7,438 nucleotides of DNA from Pseudomonadaceae bacterium UBA836 (GTDB lineage Bacteria > Pseudomonadota > Gammaproteobacteria > Pseudomonadales > Pseudomonadaceae): positions 1,788 to 9,225 of the forward strand of contig DBHE01000013.1 in the NCBI GenBank assembly GCA_002296055.1. The letters are read 5' to 3'. Position numbers and translations under genes: made by a program. Below, one piece after another: positions 5,714 through 7,438 of this stretch. Position 1 is the first letter of the stretch. Every line of letters begins with the position of its first letter. The notes beneath the pieces were generated by a model. That model made no database searches. It saw nothing but the letters and a program-made list of their open reading frames with translations, and was not told where the DNA came from.

Positions 5714-6187
5714 ATGCATTGTCCGTTCTGTGGCGCCCATGACACCAAGGTGATCGACTCGCGCCTTGTCGCCGAAGGCGATCAGGTTCGTCGGCGCCGC
5801 GAGTGCCTGGCCTGCCAGGAACGCTTCACCACCTTTGAAACGGCCGAACTGGTACTGCCCCGGGTGATCAAGCAGGATGGGCGTCGCCAGCCCTTTGATG
5901 AAGACAAGCTGCGGGCTGGTTTTCAGCGCGCGCTGGAAAAGCGTCCGGTCAGCGTTGAGCAGATTGAAGCCGCCATCGGCCATATCAAGCACCGCCTGCG
6001 CGCCACGGGCGAGCGCGAGGTCAAGGCCATGACGGTTGGCGAGATGGTCATGCGTGAGCTCAAGCAGCTCGATGAAGTCGCTTACATCCGCTTTGCCTCC
6101 GTGTACCGCCGCTTCCAGGATCTGAATCAGTTCCGCGAAGAGATCGAGCGTCTGTCGCGCCGCGAGCAGGACGACAGCGATGCCTGA
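5714..6187 (+). CDS. nrdR: Transcriptional repressor NrdR
   Basis: NrdR senses (d)ATP/ATP and represses the ribonucleotide reductase operons by binding paired NrdR boxes. The 157-residue protein is full length. The N-terminal zinc ribbon has CPFC at 3-6 and CLAC at 31-34, with the basic stretch VRRRREC (25-31) used in DNA contact. The ATP-cone domain spans about 49-139, beginning [18 protein letters not shown] and ending [17 protein letters not shown], which is near-invariant in the family. The ribosome site is a weak GGGA (5702-5705) 8 bases before the ATG. The stop overlaps the start of ribD by 8 bases, so the two genes are translated from one message; nrdR-ribD linkage is common in gammaproteobacteria. 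No NrdR box is visible upstream, so autoregulation is not supported here. Confidence 0.97.
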   Translation: MHCPFCGAHDTKVIDSRLVAEGDQVRRRRECLACQERFTTFETAELVLPRVIKQDGRRQPFDEDKLRAGFQRALEKRPVSVEQIEAAIGHIKHRLRATGEREVKAMTVGEMVMRELKQLDEVAYIRFASVYRRFQDLNQFREEIERLSRREQDDSDA

Positions 6188-7310
6188 GTGGAGCGCTGCC
6201 GACCGCAGCTGGATGAGCCGGGCGCTGATGCTGGCCGAGCGCGGCCTGTACACCACTGAACCCAATCCGCGCGTGGGTTGTGTGCTGGTCGCCGATGGCG
6301 AGGTGGTCGGTGAGGGTTGGCATGTGCGCGCCGGTGAAGGCCACGCCGAGGTAAACGCCCTGGCACAGGCCGGCGAGCGAGCCCGTGGCGCCACCGCCTA
6401 CGTCACCCTTGAGCCCTGCAGCCACTTTGGCAAGACCCCGCCCTGCGCCGATGCGCTGATCAAGGCGGGTGTGTCGCGCATGGTCGCCGCTATGCAGGAC
6501 CCCAACCCCCAGGTGGCCGGCAACGGCCTGCAGCGGCTGCGCGAGGCCGGTATCGCGGTTGAGTGCGGACTGCTCGAAGAGCAGGCGCGGGCGCTCAACC
6601 CCGGTTTTATCAAGCGCATGCAGCAGGGCCTGCCCTGGGTGCGCGTCAAGCTGGCGATGAGCCTGGATGGGCGCACTGCCATGGCCAGCGGTGAAAGCAA
6701 GTGGATTACCGGTCCAGCTGCCCGGGCCGATGTTCAGCGCCTGCGGGCGCGCAGCGGCGCGGTGGTCAGCGGTGCTGACAGCGTGCTGCTGGATGACTCG
6801 GCGCTGACCGTGCGTGCCAGCGAACTCGGGCTGCCGAGTGATGAAGCGGCGGCGGCCGCCGACAGGCAACCCCTGCGTGTGCTGATCGACAGCCTGCGCC
6901 GAGTGCCGTTAGAACAGCGTTTTTTCCGCGAGACAGGCCCCACGCTGGTGATCAGCACCAGCGCTGAACAGGCCGCCGATGATTATCTGGCCGTTGGCAG
7001 CGAACTGCTGGCGGTCCCCGGTGCAGACGGCAAAGTCGATCTGCAGGCCGTGTTGCAGACCCTCGCCGCGCGCGGCTGCAACGAGGTACTGGTCGAAGCC
7101 GGTGCCGGGCTGTCGGGCGCCTTCTGGCGTGCCGGTCTGGTTGATGAAGTGATTGTGTATATGGCGCCGCGCCTTTTGGGCAGTCAGGCGCGCCCCCTGA
7201 TGCAGCTCCCCTTCGAGAGCATGAGCGAGGCGATGGACGTCGCCATCACCGATATGCGAGCCATAGGCCAGGATTGGCGCATCACTGCACGCCCGATTTT
7301 CCCTTCCTGA
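6180..7310 (+). CDS. ribD: Bifunctional riboflavin biosynthesis protein RibD (deaminase/reductase)
   Basis: RibD carries out two consecutive cytoplasmic steps of riboflavin synthesis: deamination of the diamino-ribosylamino-pyrimidinone phosphate made from GTP, then NADPH-dependent reduction of the ribose. The 376-residue protein has both domains. The cytidine-deaminase-like domain (about 11-150) shows the zinc ligands and catalytic Glu in HAEVNAL (His55, Glu57) and in [11 protein letters not shown] (Cys80, Cys89). The reductase domain (about 152-372) begins [25 protein letters not shown] and contains [15 protein letters not shown] (198-212), where many homologues have Pro rather than Ser after the two Asp. 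[15 protein letters not shown] (301-315) belongs to the NADPH-side core. The ATG lies inside the end of nrdR, giving an 8-base overlap, so expression is coupled. The next gene is an apparent antiporter rather than ribE/ribC, which is unusual for the cluster. Confidence 0.97.
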   Translation: MPEWSAADRSWMSRALMLAERGLYTTEPNPRVGCVLVADGEVVGEGWHVRAGEGHAEVNALAQAGERARGATAYVTLEPCSHFGKTPPCADALIKAGVSRMVAAMQDPNPQVAGNGLQRLREAGIAVECGLLEEQARALNPGFIKRMQQGLPWVRVKLAMSLDGRTAMASGESKWITGPAARADVQRLRARSGAVVSGADSVLLDDSALTVRASELGLPSDEAAAAADRQPLRVLIDSLRRVPLEQRFFRETGPTLVISTSAEQAADDYLAVGSELLAVPGADGKVDLQAVLQTLAARGCNEVLVEAGAGLSGAFWRAGLVDEVIVYMAPRLLGSQARPLMQLPFESMSEAMDVAITDMRAIGQDWRITARPIFPS

Positions 7311-7322
7311 GAGTGTTAACCA

Positions 7323-7438
7323 ATGCAAAGCAGCGTACAGATACTGCTCCTGGCGATGGCAGTGATCGCCTTTTTGGGCGTGGTGCTTGAAGAAGTTATC
7401 CATGTAAACAAGGCCAAGGTGGTGCTGCTGTTCGGCGC
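7323..7438 (+). CDS. nhaD: N-terminus of an NhaD-like Na+/H+ antiporter (partial)
   Basis: An ATG 12 bases after the ribD stop opens a frame that stays open to the window edge (38 complete codons). It reads MQSSVQILLLAMAVIAFLGVV, a hydrophobic first membrane segment, then LEEVIHVNKAKVVLLFG, where the acidic-His-NKAKV pattern leading into a second membrane helix resembles the start of NhaD sodium/proton antiporters of the ion-transporter superfamily. Such inner-membrane proteins expel Na+ in exchange for protons and are typical of marine and salt-tolerant bacteria. The ribosome site is weak (GAGAG at 7309-7313). Only the first tenth or so of the protein is visible, so the family call rests on a short match. 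Close spacing suggests co-transcription with nrdR-ribD. Confidence 0.6.
   Translation, partial: MQSSVQILLLAMAVIAFLGVVLEEVIHVNKAKVVLLFG

Noticed and set aside
6060..6869. Minus-strand open frame opposite nrdR and ribD
   Set aside because: It spans two certain sense genes and is best explained as a shadow.

Overview
The window looks like the chromosome of a Pseudomonadaceae-type gammaproteobacterium. The DNA is GC-rich, the promoters have ordinary sigma70 shape, and the linkage nrdR-ribD with a YbbN/CnoX-type thioredoxin and a ZrgA-type zinc protein nearby resembles what I recall of the PA4056-PA4063 region of Pseudomonas aeruginosa. An NhaD-like Na+/H+ antiporter start at the right edge would suit a marine or salt-tolerant member such as Halopseudomonas. 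That genus-level guess is inference.

Left part (1-2077, minus strand): a His-rich, exported zinc-associated protein (ZrgA/DUF2796 family, C-terminus off the window) has a good Zur-type operator overlapping its predicted promoter. Next come a thioredoxin-TPR protein of the YbbN/CnoX family, with its own strong sigma70 promoter, and a small SAM-dependent methyltransferase of the Nnt1/ETFB-methyltransferase type.

Middle (2092-5599): a LysR-type regulator on the minus strand faces a plus-strand pair: an FMN-dependent nitronate monooxygenase-like oxidoreductase and an AMP-forming acyl-CoA synthetase. The pair shares one base at its stop/start codons, so it is a tightly coupled catabolic unit that the regulator probably controls. 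Its substrate is not evident. This is the most accessory-looking part of the window.

Right part (5600-7438, plus strand): two hairpins fill the 114-base gap after the synthetase. The second contains a ribosome-binding site followed directly by an ATG-TAG start-stop pair. Then come nrdR (repressor of ribonucleotide reductase genes) and ribD (riboflavin deaminase/reductase), overlapping by 8 bases. The gene after ribD is not ribE/ribC but an apparent nhaD, so the usual riboflavin cluster is interrupted here.

The window contains no RNA gene, insertion sequence, CRISPR array or gene-free stretch over about 115 bases that I can see. Most of it is well-known gene families. The points worth checking are the Zur site, the lysR/NMO/acyl-CoA ligase unit, the start-stop hairpin before nrdR, and the broken rib cluster.
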